Shown here in pieces: positions 7,822 to 15,079 of a stretch of 26,124 nucleotides of DNA; the first letter of the stretch is position 1, and each line of letters starts with the position of its first letter. A program made the position numbers and the translations under genes. The notes below the pieces were generated by a model. That model saw only the letters and a program-made list of their open reading frames with translations, searched no databases and was not told the origin of the DNA. Source of the DNA: an uncultured Veillonellaceae bacterium (GTDB lineage: Bacteria > Bacillota > Negativicutes > Veillonellales > Megasphaeraceae); assembly GCA_900546795.1 (NCBI GenBank), contig UREG01000021.1, forward strand, positions 1 to 26,124, read 5' to 3'.

Positions 7822-8178
7822 TTACCACTCCCCTATGCAGGTGTATAGAAATGCCGGGCGGTTCTCATTTATTCTCATGCCGCTTTCGGTATACGTTCTA
7901 TGAGAAGGGGGCAATGCAAATTCGAAAAGAACCGGAATAAAAGACAAGGGCCGAAAGAGACGAGGAAAGACAGATTGGGGATAGGATATAGGATCGCGCG
8001 GCCGCACCGGATGAAAATGCAGGAAAAAGCGGGGAATAAAAGACAGCGGCGGCTGAAAAAATAGCAGAGCGGCGGGCAAAACAGGGAGAAATCGGCAAAG
8101 GAGGGCCGAACAGGCCGCGCTAAACGGTAAAAAAGACATAAAAAAATCACGGAAATGGCGGTAAGAGACAGGGAAGAT
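7822..8178. other. Non-coding, purine-rich intergenic stretch
   Basis: About 540 bases separate dapL from the divergent regulator gene. From roughly 7905 to 8175 the plus strand is strongly enriched in A and G, with long runs almost free of T. Stops interrupt the plus-strand frames. The minus-strand frames translate to Phe/Pro/Leu-rich low-complexity sequence without a Shine-Dalgarno site, so I see no gene. GGAATAAAAGACA occurs at 7934-7946 and again at 8033-8045, and a close variant (GAATAAAAGACA) occurs at 10769, over the racemase stop. No tRNA or known riboswitch is visible. Confidence 0.6.
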
Positions 8179-8179
8179 A

Positions 8180-8188
8180 TGCTATACT
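8180..8188 (+). promoter_or_regulatory. Extended -10 promoter for the regulator-racemase unit
   Basis: TGCTATACT matches the extended -10 consensus. There is no good -35 box 17 bases upstream. It is followed by a small GC-rich hairpin (CGCCGC 8202-8207 / GCGGCG 8211-8216) and a leader of about 115 bases before the regulator start. Confidence 0.5.
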
Positions 8189-8258
8189 AAAACACAACCA
8201 ACGCCGCCGGGCGGCGGACGCATCGAAATGTTATAGTCAATTTTAAGTCCTATTAAAG

Positions 8259-8298
8259 CCGACTGCCCTTGCGTATGATAAAGCCAAAAGACAGTCGG
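8259..8298 (+). repeat. Inverted repeat in the regulator leader
   Basis: CCGACTG (8259-8265) and CAGTCGG (8292-8298) are complementary over 7 bp with 26 bases between. The right arm runs into the GGGGGA Shine-Dalgarno site of the regulator, so pairing could mask that site, or the pair could be an autoregulatory operator. Confidence 0.45.
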
Positions 8299-8308
8299 GG
8301 GATGGGAT

Positions 8309-9637
8309 ATGGAAAGGATCGTATATCATATGAAAATTTGCTTTGTTCTTCCCGAAACACTGGTATTGAAGAAAATCCGGCATATTATGGAAACCGAATT
8401 TTCTTATATGAATGCGGAATACCTTATCTATCAGGATTATCGAAAAGCGGGGGAGCTGCTGCGGGGGCGGCAGGGGGAATTTGACGCGGTCGTATTCAGC
8501 GGCCGGCTGCCTTATATATGGAGCAAAGAACGGATAAAGCAGGAAACGATATGGAGCTATATTCCCCGGTCGGGCAGTACGCTGCTGTCTACGCTCATGA
8601 AGCTGATGCAGGAAGGGTATGATCTGCAGAAAATCAGTTTCGATACGCTCAATGAAGATATGCTCAAAGAGGCGTTTTTAGAAATGGGCTATGATTTTAC
8701 GCCGATGGTATTTAAAGGCGACGGTCTCGATACGAATTATGACGAGGAGATCTATGAATTTCACCGGCGCATGCTGCGGGAGAAAAAAGCGCAGATTGCC
8801 ATGACCATGGTATACTCGGTGGAAAAGCAGCTTAAAGAAGACGGACTGCCCGTCATTTTTGCTGTGCCGACGTATAATATTATCCGCGAGCAGATCCAGC
8901 TCATGGAGCGGTACAGCAAACTGCGCAAAGAAGCGGCGGAACAGGTGGCGGTCATGATGATTGCGATCGAATACCCGTCCGAATACTCGATCATGAAAGA
9001 GTCGGAAGAACATTATCTGGAAGAACGGCGGAAAATAGAACGGCGCATCTATCAGTATGCGGACCGCATGATGGGCTGCGTCGTCGAGATGTCGCCCCGG
9101 TCGTACATGATTTTATCCACAAAGACGGTAATGGAAAAAGAAACGGAAGAATACCGCCGGATAGAACTTTTGGAACAGCTGGATAAAGACAGCCTGTACA
9201 CCGTATCGATCGGAATCGGTATCGCCGTGCAGGCGGCGCAGGCCAAGAAAAACGCCGTAACCGCTATGCTGTGGGCCAGACGGCATCAGCGCAGCAGCGT
9301 GTATATCCGGTTTGAAGGCGGCAGCTATATCGGGCCAGTCTATAATATGGAACGCGGCAAAGGCGGGAGGGAAATGGACTCGCGCTTGAACGAGATGGCC
9401 GAAACGGCGCAGCTCAGCGTCAATACGCTGTATAATATTTACTGTTTTGCGACGAGCCAGCCGAACCGGTATTTTACCTCCTGGGAACTGGCGGAAGGAA
9501 TTCATATCAGCAAACGCAGCGCGGATCGGATTCTGCGGCGGCTGGAGGACTGCGGCTACGTAAAAGTCGTGGGCAAACGGATTACAGGAAAAAGCGGACG
9601 CCCCACAAGGGTGCTTCGTTTTAATATAACAAAATAA
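8309..9637 (+). CDS. Transcriptional regulator: sensor domain, degenerate GGDEF-like domain, C-terminal winged helix
   Basis: The 442-residue soluble protein has three apparent parts. Residues about 8-180 look like an alpha/beta sensor domain resembling the PrpR N-terminal type (CFVLPETLVLKKI, then EFDAVVFSGRLPYIW). Residues about 210-335 follow the order of a GGDEF/nucleotide-cyclase fold (VAVMMIAIEY, a long helix ERRKIERRIYQYADRM, VVEMSPRSYMIL, YTVSIGIGIAVQAAQAKKNA), but the GGDEF loop is replaced, so catalysis is unlikely. Residues about 355-442 form a helix-turn-helix/winged-helix region (YFTSWELAEGIHISKRSADRILRRLEDCGYVKVVG, then GKSGRPTRVLRF). Two starts are possible: ATG 8309 behind GGGGGA, or ATG 8330 behind AAAGGA. 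The racemase-like gene follows 21 bases downstream, so I infer that it controls the D-amino-acid genes, sensing a substrate or product. Domain assignments are by pattern only. Confidence 0.72.
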   Translation: MERIVYHMKICFVLPETLVLKKIRHIMETEFSYMNAEYLIYQDYRKAGELLRGRQGEFDAVVFSGRLPYIWSKERIKQETIWSYIPRSGSTLLSTLMKLMQEGYDLQKISFDTLNEDMLKEAFLEMGYDFTPMVFKGDGLDTNYDEEIYEFHRRMLREKKAQIAMTMVYSVEKQLKEDGLPVIFAVPTYNIIREQIQLMERYSKLRKEAAEQVAVMMIAIEYPSEYSIMKESEEHYLEERRKIERRIYQYADRMMGCVVEMSPRSYMILSTKTVMEKETEEYRRIELLEQLDKDSLYTVSIGIGIAVQAAQAKKNAVTAMLWARRHQRSSVYIRFEGGSYIGPVYNMERGKGGREMDSRLNEMAETAQLSVNTLYNIYCFATSQPNRYFTSWELAEGIHISKRSADRILRRLEDCGYVKVVGKRITGKSGRPTRVLRFNITK

Positions 9638-9658
9638 GCGAAAGCGAGGTTTTGGGAT

Positions 9659-10774
9659 ATGCGAACCACCTATATGAAAGTGTACGTCGATGCATTGCGG
9701 CGGAATTTACAGAGAATCAGAGCGATGGTGCCGAAAGAGACGGAAACCATCGTAGTAGTAAAAGGCAACGGCTACGGCTACGGAGATATCGTAACGTGCC
9801 AAATTGCCATGGAAGAAGGCTATACCTCGGCGGCGGTAGCCATACCGGAAGAAGCGGTGCGCCTGCGCGAGCATGGCTTTGCCTGTCCGATCTATATATT
9901 GGGCCTGCCGATAGGCGATGCAGGCGAAACGGCAATCGGCTGCGATGCGATCCTGCCGGTATGTGAATCGACCGACTTGGCAGCGCTTGATGAAACGGCG
10001 GCGCGGCTGGGAAAAACGGCAGAAGTGATGATTGCGGTAGACACGGGCATGAATCGGATCGGCGTGCAGGCGGAAGCGGCGCCGGAATTTTTAAAGACCG
10101 TTCAGGGCTATGCCCATTTAAAAGTGCGGGGCTTTTTTACCCATTACGCCTGTGCAGACGGCGAAACGCTCGATCATTTCCACAGCCAGCTGCGGCGGTT
10201 TGAAGCGATGGTGGCGGCAATCCCCAATCGGGAACAGTATATCTTCTCTTCGTCGAACTCGGCGGCAACGCTGGATTTCCCGGAAACCTATTACGATGCG
10301 GTTCGGCCGGGCATGATCCTCTACGGTCATAAACCGTCTGAATTTATCCGCAATACGACAAAATTTGAATATGTCTTTTCCCTGATCAGCCGGGTCGTTC
10401 ATATCCATAAAGTGGAAAAAGGCGGCACCGTCGGATACGGAGCGACGTTTACCTGCCCGAAAGATACGTATATCGGCACGATTCCGATCGGCTATGCCGA
10501 CGGCTATTCCCGCCTGCTTTCCAATAAAGGCTATATCCTGGTAGGCGGCAAACGGCGGCCGATCGTAGGACGGATCTGTATGGACCAGCTGATGATCAAC
10601 CTGGGCCCCGATGCAGATACTCAAGTCGGCGCCGAAGCGGTGCTGATCGGCAAACAGGGCGAAGAAGAAATCACCATCGATGAAGTTGCAGAATGGGTCG
10701 GCACGATGCCCAACGAAATTTCCTGCAATTTAAGCCTGCGCATACCGCGCGTATACGGTATGATGGACGAATAA
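9659..10774 (+). CDS. Alanine racemase-family (fold type III PLP) amino-acid racemase
   Basis: The 371-residue protein has the length and layout of alanine racemase. Visible landmarks are the PLP lysine K35 in VVKGNGYGYG, VDTGMNRIG (128-135), SSSNSAA, VRPGMILYG (215-223), the second catalytic tyrosine Y260 in TVGYGATF, PIGYADGYSR (276-285) and MDQLMINLG (308-316). The first motif is usually KADAYGHG or KANAYGHG; here it is KGNGYGYG, a real departure that may mean a different substrate. The family interconverts L and D amino acids in the cytoplasm. It shares a transcription unit with the regulator, ends at a terminator, and sits next to deacylases for D-amino acids. A catabolic racemase (D-Ala, D-Ser or another) therefore seems likelier than the housekeeping cell-wall enzyme. 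That specificity is inference. Confidence 0.88.
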   Translation: MRTTYMKVYVDALRRNLQRIRAMVPKETETIVVVKGNGYGYGDIVTCQIAMEEGYTSAAVAIPEEAVRLREHGFACPIYILGLPIGDAGETAIGCDAILPVCESTDLAALDETAARLGKTAEVMIAVDTGMNRIGVQAEAAPEFLKTVQGYAHLKVRGFFTHYACADGETLDHFHSQLRRFEAMVAAIPNREQYIFSSSNSAATLDFPETYYDAVRPGMILYGHKPSEFIRNTTKFEYVFSLISRVVHIHKVEKGGTVGYGATFTCPKDTYIGTIPIGYADGYSRLLSNKGYILVGGKRRPIVGRICMDQLMINLGPDADTQVGAEAVLIGKQGEEEITIDEVAEWVGTMPNEISCNLSLRIPRVYGMMDE

Positions 10775-10795
10775 AAGACAAGCCAGCCAAAATAG

Positions 10796-10834
10796 AGAAC
10801 AGTTTGCAATGATAGTTGCAGACTGTTCTTTTTT
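10796..10834 (+). terminator. Intrinsic terminator after the racemase gene
   Basis: AGAACAGT (10796-10803) pairs with ACTGTTCT (10822-10829). After one mismatch TGCAA continues the pairing with TTGCA (10816-10820). A T6 run follows. It separates the regulator-racemase unit from the membrane protein-deacylase unit. Confidence 0.88.
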
Positions 10835-10899
10835 GGTGTGTTTAATAAAAAAGCAATAAATTAAAGACGGATTAAAGTCCTGTTTGAGCAGACATACCT

Positions 10900-10930
10900 T
10901 TGATACCATAATGGCATAACCTGCTATAAA
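10900..10930 (+). promoter_or_regulatory. Promoter of the DUF5058-deacylase operon
   Basis: TTGATA (10900-10905) and TATAAA (10925-10930) are separated by 19 bases; the -10 is preceded by TGC, which would compensate for the long spacer. A short imperfect palindrome, GTCCTGTTTGAGCAGAC (10877-10893), sits just upstream and could bind an activator. Moderate support only. Confidence 0.45.
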
Positions 10931-10961
10931 AAATATATAAAGAAAGAGGGGCGATGATACT

Positions 10962-11651
10962 ATGGATATCATGAATAGCTCGATTTTGTGGGTCGTATGC
11001 GGGGTCATGGTCGTGGCCGTAGTCGGTCAGAGTCTGTGGATGTTCCGCACTGCCTGGAAAGAGGCGGAAAACTTAGGGATGGAAAAACAAACGCTCAAGA
11101 GCGGCATTCGTGCAGCAGGCATGACAGCGCTCGGACCATCTTTTGCTTCGGTTATTGCACTTGTATCATTGATTATTTTTGTTGGTGGACCGGTGGGCTG
11201 GATGCGTGTATGTGATATCGGCGCGCCGCGTACGGAATTGGCGGTTATTACGATGGCTAAAGCGATCATACCGGCAGATGCCAATGAGATCCTGACGTTC
11301 TCCTATCAGAACTGGGTTATGGCGCTGGACAACATGGGGTGGATGATCGTAGCGCTCGTATTGACGCCGCGTATGTCGAGCATGGTCGACAAAATGAACA
11401 AAAAATTTGATCCGGTATTGGTAAAACTGGTAATGGCAGGCGCTGCTTTCGGTCTGTTTGGCAACTTGTGGGTCGGCGGCGTTCTCGGCAAAGCCGCTCC
11501 GGCATGGGCAGCTTCCGCAGCCGCTATCGTTTCCATGGTAGTGCTGAACAAATTCTTTGCAAAAAGCCGGACGCTGATCGAATTGTCCTTCGGGATCGCG
11601 ATGATCATCGGCATGATAGCAGCTACCGTAGTACACTACGGCATGCAGTAA
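10962..11651 (+). CDS. DUF5058 family integral membrane protein, putative transporter subunit
   Basis: The 229-residue protein has about five to six hydrophobic segments (roughly 8-28, 54-77, 118-136, 152-180, 203-227). Recognisable stretches are the GMTALGPSFASVIALVSLIIFVGG region and VGWMRVCDIGAPRTELAV after the second segment, which I associate with DUF5058 proteins of Clostridia and Negativicutes. The biochemical function of that family is not established to my knowledge. A GAGGGG site precedes the ATG, and a second ATG lies three codons in. The next gene, another small membrane protein, starts 15 bases after the stop. The two are followed by a D-aminoacylase, which points to a two-subunit importer for the deacylase substrate. 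The family call is from memory of its sequence pattern. Confidence 0.72.
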   Translation: MDIMNSSILWVVCGVMVVAVVGQSLWMFRTAWKEAENLGMEKQTLKSGIRAAGMTALGPSFASVIALVSLIIFVGGPVGWMRVCDIGAPRTELAVITMAKAIIPADANEILTFSYQNWVMALDNMGWMIVALVLTPRMSSMVDKMNKKFDPVLVKLVMAGAAFGLFGNLWVGGVLGKAAPAWAASAAAIVSMVVLNKFFAKSRTLIELSFGIAMIIGMIAATVVHYGMQ

Positions 11652-11666
11652 GGAGGGGACTAGGTT

Positions 11667-12317
11667 ATGAACTTCAATTCAAGAATCATTCGGATCGGTA
11701 CGATCACCGTATCTATAGCATTGATCGCGAACTTCCTGCCGGGCCTGTATATCTGGGCGGCATACGGAGAAATCCCGCCGGTAAGCGATTTATTCACCTT
11801 GTGGCTGACCGTGGCTGCGGCGCAGGGCGTCAGCTGGTTTATTCAGCCGCTGTCCTACTTCGGTTCGCTGGGTACTGCCGGTACCTATATCGCGTGGGTA
11901 GCCGGATCGGCAGCAGATATCCGTCTGCCGGCTGTATCAATGGCGCATAAAGTAACGAACTTGGAACCGAACACGCCTAAAGGCGATGTTATGGCAACGC
12001 TGGCGCTGGCTACTTCCGTATTTGTATCCGTATCGATGATTACGATCTTTGCCCTGATCGGCACAAGCGTAATCCCGATGATGCCGCCGGTAGTAAAAAC
12101 TGGTTTCAGCTACATCCTTCCGGCACTCTTTGCCGCAGTATATACGAACATGGCGCTCAAAGCGCATACCCAAGGGATCCTGATCCTTATCGGCTGCGTG
12201 GTTCTCATGCTCATCCTTCCGATGATCGGTATACCCAGAGGGCTGCACATGCTCATCTGCATCATTGGCGGCGTAATCATTTCCAAATTTATGCATCAGG
12301 CAAGCAGCAAAAAATAA
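11667..12317 (+). CDS. Small polytopic membrane protein, partner of the DUF5058 protein
   Basis: The 216-residue protein has about six hydrophobic helices and almost no soluble part. Notable features are PLSYFGSLGTAGTYIAWVAG in the second to third helix, a basic/polar loop (AHKVTNLEPNTPKGDVM, about 92-108), and IGIPRGLHM before the last helix. I do not recognise a characterised family. The AGGAGGGG Shine-Dalgarno is strong and the 15-base gap to the DUF5058 gene suggests balanced expression. Both proteins have glycine-rich kinks in the membrane (SLGTAG here, ALGPS in the partner), as in small two-subunit permeases. I infer a heteromeric transporter. A channel or an exporter is possible and nothing in the sequence sets the direction. 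Confidence 0.7.
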   Translation: MNFNSRIIRIGTITVSIALIANFLPGLYIWAAYGEIPPVSDLFTLWLTVAAAQGVSWFIQPLSYFGSLGTAGTYIAWVAGSAADIRLPAVSMAHKVTNLEPNTPKGDVMATLALATSVFVSVSMITIFALIGTSVIPMMPPVVKTGFSYILPALFAAVYTNMALKAHTQGILILIGCVVLMLILPMIGIPRGLHMLICIIGGVIISKFMHQASSKK

Positions 12318-12383
12318 ATAAGCTGGACACAGCTGTTTATTCTATAGAGAAATACCATATTACATAAGAGAGGTGTTTGGATT

Positions 12384-14012
12384 ATGTTGGACATGAAAAT
12401 TGTAGGCGGTACGATTATTGACGGTACGGGACGGCGCCGCTATAAAGCGGATCTTGGCATTATGGGCGAAGAGATCGTAGAAATCGGCGATCTTACAGAA
12501 ACGCCGGCCAAAGAAGTCATCGACGCGTCGGGTAAATTCGTAGCGCCCGGTTTTATCGATATGCATACCCATTCGGATATCTCCATATTGGTAGATCACC
12601 ATGCAAGCAGTAAAATCTATGACGGCGTAACGACCGAAGTTATCGCCAACTGCGGTATCGGCGTAGCTCCGATCAGCGAAGAACGCAAACCGGATCTGAT
12701 CAACTATCTGGGAACCCGGCTGATCGGCTCCATTCCTATTAAACTCGAACTGCCGTGGAACACGATGGACGAATACTTTGATACGGTAGACAAAGCGGCT
12801 CCGGCACTGAACATCGCGCCTCTTCTTGCACAGGGTGCAATCCGCATCAACGAAATGGGCTTTGCACAGGGCATGCCGAACCGGGAACAGCTCGACCGCA
12901 TGAAAGCGGAAGTGGCAAAAGCCATGGAAGCCGGCTGCCTGGGCCTGACCAGCGGCTTGGTATACATGCCTGGCGAATATACTTGTCCGGAAGAAATCGG
13001 CGAATTGTGCAGCGTAGTGAAAAAATACAACGGCTACTACACGACGCATATGAGAAATGAAGGCAACAGCATCTGGCCGTCTATCGACGAAGTCGTAAAA
13101 ACGGCGAAACTCGGCGGCTGCGACCTGCATGTATCCCATTTGAAACTCATGGGCTCGGAAGTACGGGGCGATCATGAAAAACTCCTGTCCCTCTTGGAAG
13201 GCCTGCGGGAAGACGGCTTCAACGTTACTTGGGATGCGTATCCGTATAACGCCGGCTGCACCTCCCTGGGCGCCTGCATGCCGCCATGGGCATTTGAAGG
13301 CGGCGTAGACAGCCTGCTCGAACGGCTGACCAGCGCCGATATGAGAGCGCGGATCCGCAAAGATATCGAAGAAGGTATTCCGGGCTGGGAAAACTTCTGT
13401 CAGGCAGCGCACGGCTGGGACAATATCCCGATTGCGACGGTCAGCACGGAAGACAGCAAAAAATACCTGGGCATGATGATCGGCGATGCAGCACGGGCAG
13501 AAGGCAAAGACAGCTTTGAATTCGTATTTGATTTCATGATCAAAGAACGGGGCCGCGTACAGATCATCACCAACGGCGCCATGATCGAAGAAGACGTTAC
13601 GGCAATTATGAGCCATCCGGACACCATGATCGGTTCCGACGGCATGTGCCTGTCCACAAAAGGCGTACTGTCTGCGGGCAAACCGCATCCGCGCGCATTC
13701 GGTACTCGGGCACGCTTCCTTTCCCGCTATGTACGGGGCAAAGGCGTAGACAGCCTGGAAAACGCAGTGGCTCGTCTTACTTCCAAAGCAGCAGCTCGTC
13801 TGGGCCTGAAAAAACGGGGCACGCTCGAAACCGGCTGCTATGCAGACGTTGTCGTATTCGACTATGAAAACGTACAGGATCATGCAACCTTCACGGAACC
13901 GCAGCAGTATTCAACCGGCTTTGACGCCGTTATCGTAAACGGCAAGCTGGCGCTTAAAGACGGCGTGGAAATGGAATCCTTCAGCGGCCGTGTACTGCGG
14001 GGCGGCAAATAA
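12384..14012 (+). CDS. N-acyl-D-amino-acid deacylase (D-aminoacylase), copy 1
   Basis: The 542-residue amidohydrolase-fold enzyme has the two-part beta-sandwich at its ends (KIVGGTIIDGTG at the N terminus, CYADVVVFDYENV and SGRVLRGGK at the C terminus) around a TIM barrel. The D-aminoacylase metal and catalytic residues are in place: H61 and H63 in DMHTHSD, C90 in ANCGIG, H222 in THMRNEG, H252 in LHVSHLKLMG and D419 in GSDGM. The family uses zinc to split N-acyl-D-amino acids into a D-amino acid and a carboxylate. No signal peptide is visible, so it acts in the cytoplasm. It is somewhat longer than classical D-aminoacylases (about 480-500). It is the third gene of the operon, behind the membrane pair, and is paralogous to 15080-16708 with almost ungapped alignment. 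The amino-acid side-chain preference is unknown. Confidence 0.92.
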   Translation: MLDMKIVGGTIIDGTGRRRYKADLGIMGEEIVEIGDLTETPAKEVIDASGKFVAPGFIDMHTHSDISILVDHHASSKIYDGVTTEVIANCGIGVAPISEERKPDLINYLGTRLIGSIPIKLELPWNTMDEYFDTVDKAAPALNIAPLLAQGAIRINEMGFAQGMPNREQLDRMKAEVAKAMEAGCLGLTSGLVYMPGEYTCPEEIGELCSVVKKYNGYYTTHMRNEGNSIWPSIDEVVKTAKLGGCDLHVSHLKLMGSEVRGDHEKLLSLLEGLREDGFNVTWDAYPYNAGCTSLGACMPPWAFEGGVDSLLERLTSADMRARIRKDIEEGIPGWENFCQAAHGWDNIPIATVSTEDSKKYLGMMIGDAARAEGKDSFEFVFDFMIKERGRVQIITNGAMIEEDVTAIMSHPDTMIGSDGMCLSTKGVLSAGKPHPRAFGTRARFLSRYVRGKGVDSLENAVARLTSKAAARLGLKKRGTLETGCYADVVVFDYENVQDHATFTEPQQYSTGFDAVIVNGKLALKDGVEMESFSGRVLRGGK

Positions 14013-14025
14013 GGAGTGAACGAAC

Positions 14026-14997
14026 ATGGAACTGGTCACCAGACAGCAGTTTCTGGAAGCCAGAGAAAATCTGGCTTCCATTGTTCGCCACACCCCTGTG
14101 ATCCGCTCGGTCGGACTGAGCGAACGCACCGGCGGCAGCGTATACTTGAAACTGGAAAACCTGCAATATACAGGCGCATTCAAGTTTCGGGGCGGCTATA
14201 ACAAAATCAGTTCTCTTTCCAAAGAGGAACGGGAACGGGGAATCATCGCCGCTTCATCGGGCAACCATGCGCAGGGCGCGGCGCTGGCGGCAAAAAAACT
14301 CGGCATTCATGCCACCATACTCATGCCGGTTCACGCGCCGGCAACAAAAGTTGCCAATACCAAAGGATTTGGCGCAGAAGTCGTTCAATACGGGGAATTT
14401 TACGATGAAACGCTGGCCTATGCGCAGGAATTGCAGCAGAAAAACGGCAGCGTCCTCATTTCTTCGTACAACGATCCGAAAATTATTGCCGGACAGGGAA
14501 CGATCGCGCTCGAGATGCTGGAAGCCGTACCGGATCTGGACATCATCGCTGCGCCGATCGGCGGAGGCGGCCTGATTTCCGGGATAGCTGCGGCGGCAAA
14601 ACAAATAAAACCGGATATCCGCATTATCGGCGTGCAGACAGAAGGAATGCCGTCGATGAAAAAATCGAAAGAAGCGGGGCGGCTGGTAACCGTAGAGGGC
14701 GTACCGTCGCTGGCCGATGGGATCATGGTCAAAACTCCGGGCGATATTACCCTGGCGCATGTGCTGCGCTATGTAGACGATATCGTAACGGTAAGCGAAG
14801 AAGAAATCCGGCAGGGGATCTGCTATCTCCTGAAACAGGAAAAACAGCTGGCAGAAGGCGCCGGCGCGGCAGCGTCAGCGGCGATTCTGGCAGGCAAGAT
14901 ACCCGGCAGCGGCGGCAAGAACATAGGGGCCGTCGTTTCCGGCGGCAATATAGATATGAATACGTTGGCAGACGTATTGACGTCTATGCAGAAATAA
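14026..14997 (+). CDS. Short threonine/serine dehydratase (fold type II PLP; serine racemase-like)
   Basis: The 323-residue protein lacks the C-terminal ACT domain of biosynthetic IlvA, so it belongs with catabolic dehydratases (TdcB) and serine racemases. Landmarks are the PLP lysine K53 in GAFKFRGG, ASSGNHAQGAA, the glycine-rich phosphate loop GGGGLISG and the terminal VVSGGNID. Reaction of the family: L-Thr or L-Ser to 2-oxobutyrate or pyruvate plus ammonia, sometimes with racemisation of serine or lyase activity on 3-hydroxyaspartate. It starts 13 bases after copy 1 of the deacylase with a GGAGTG site and is followed by copy 2, so it is part of the same catabolic operon. I infer that it destroys the L-amino acid produced by racemisation. 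Which of the possible activities it has cannot be read from sequence alone. Confidence 0.9.
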   Translation: MELVTRQQFLEARENLASIVRHTPVIRSVGLSERTGGSVYLKLENLQYTGAFKFRGGYNKISSLSKEERERGIIAASSGNHAQGAALAAKKLGIHATILMPVHAPATKVANTKGFGAEVVQYGEFYDETLAYAQELQQKNGSVLISSYNDPKIIAGQGTIALEMLEAVPDLDIIAAPIGGGGLISGIAAAAKQIKPDIRIIGVQTEGMPSMKKSKEAGRLVTVEGVPSLADGIMVKTPGDITLAHVLRYVDDIVTVSEEEIRQGICYLLKQEKQLAEGAGAAASAAILAGKIPGSGGKNIGAVVSGGNIDMNTLADVLTSMQK

Positions 14998-15004
14998 CAA
15001 AAAA

Positions 15005-15057
15005 ACGCAGGGCGAAGCGGACGCGCAGAAACGGCGGTCTGTTTCGCCTGTCTGCGT
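15005..15057 (+). repeat. Large intercistronic hairpin between dehydratase and second deacylase
   Basis: ACGCAG (15005-15010) and CTGCGT (15052-15057) enclose GGCGAA (15011-15016) / TTCGCC (15043-15048), with an inner CAGA/TCTG pairing. No U-run follows, so it is more likely an mRNA processing or stability element, or partial attenuator, than a full terminator. Confidence 0.55.
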
Positions 15058-15079
15058 ATACTACAGCAGGAGGGGTACT

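Noticed and set aside
7822..8150. Open frames of 66-105 codons on the minus strand in the dapL-regulator gap
   Set aside because: They translate to low-complexity Phe/Pro/Leu-rich sequence, overlap one another in several frames, and lack a Shine-Dalgarno site; they follow from the purine-rich composition of the other strand.
12360..13883. Open frame of 507 codons antisense to deacylase copy 1
   Set aside because: The opposite strand encodes a clear D-aminoacylase with all catalytic residues. The antisense product is rich in His, Phe, Arg and Ala with no recognisable motif, a usual by-product of GC-rich codon use.
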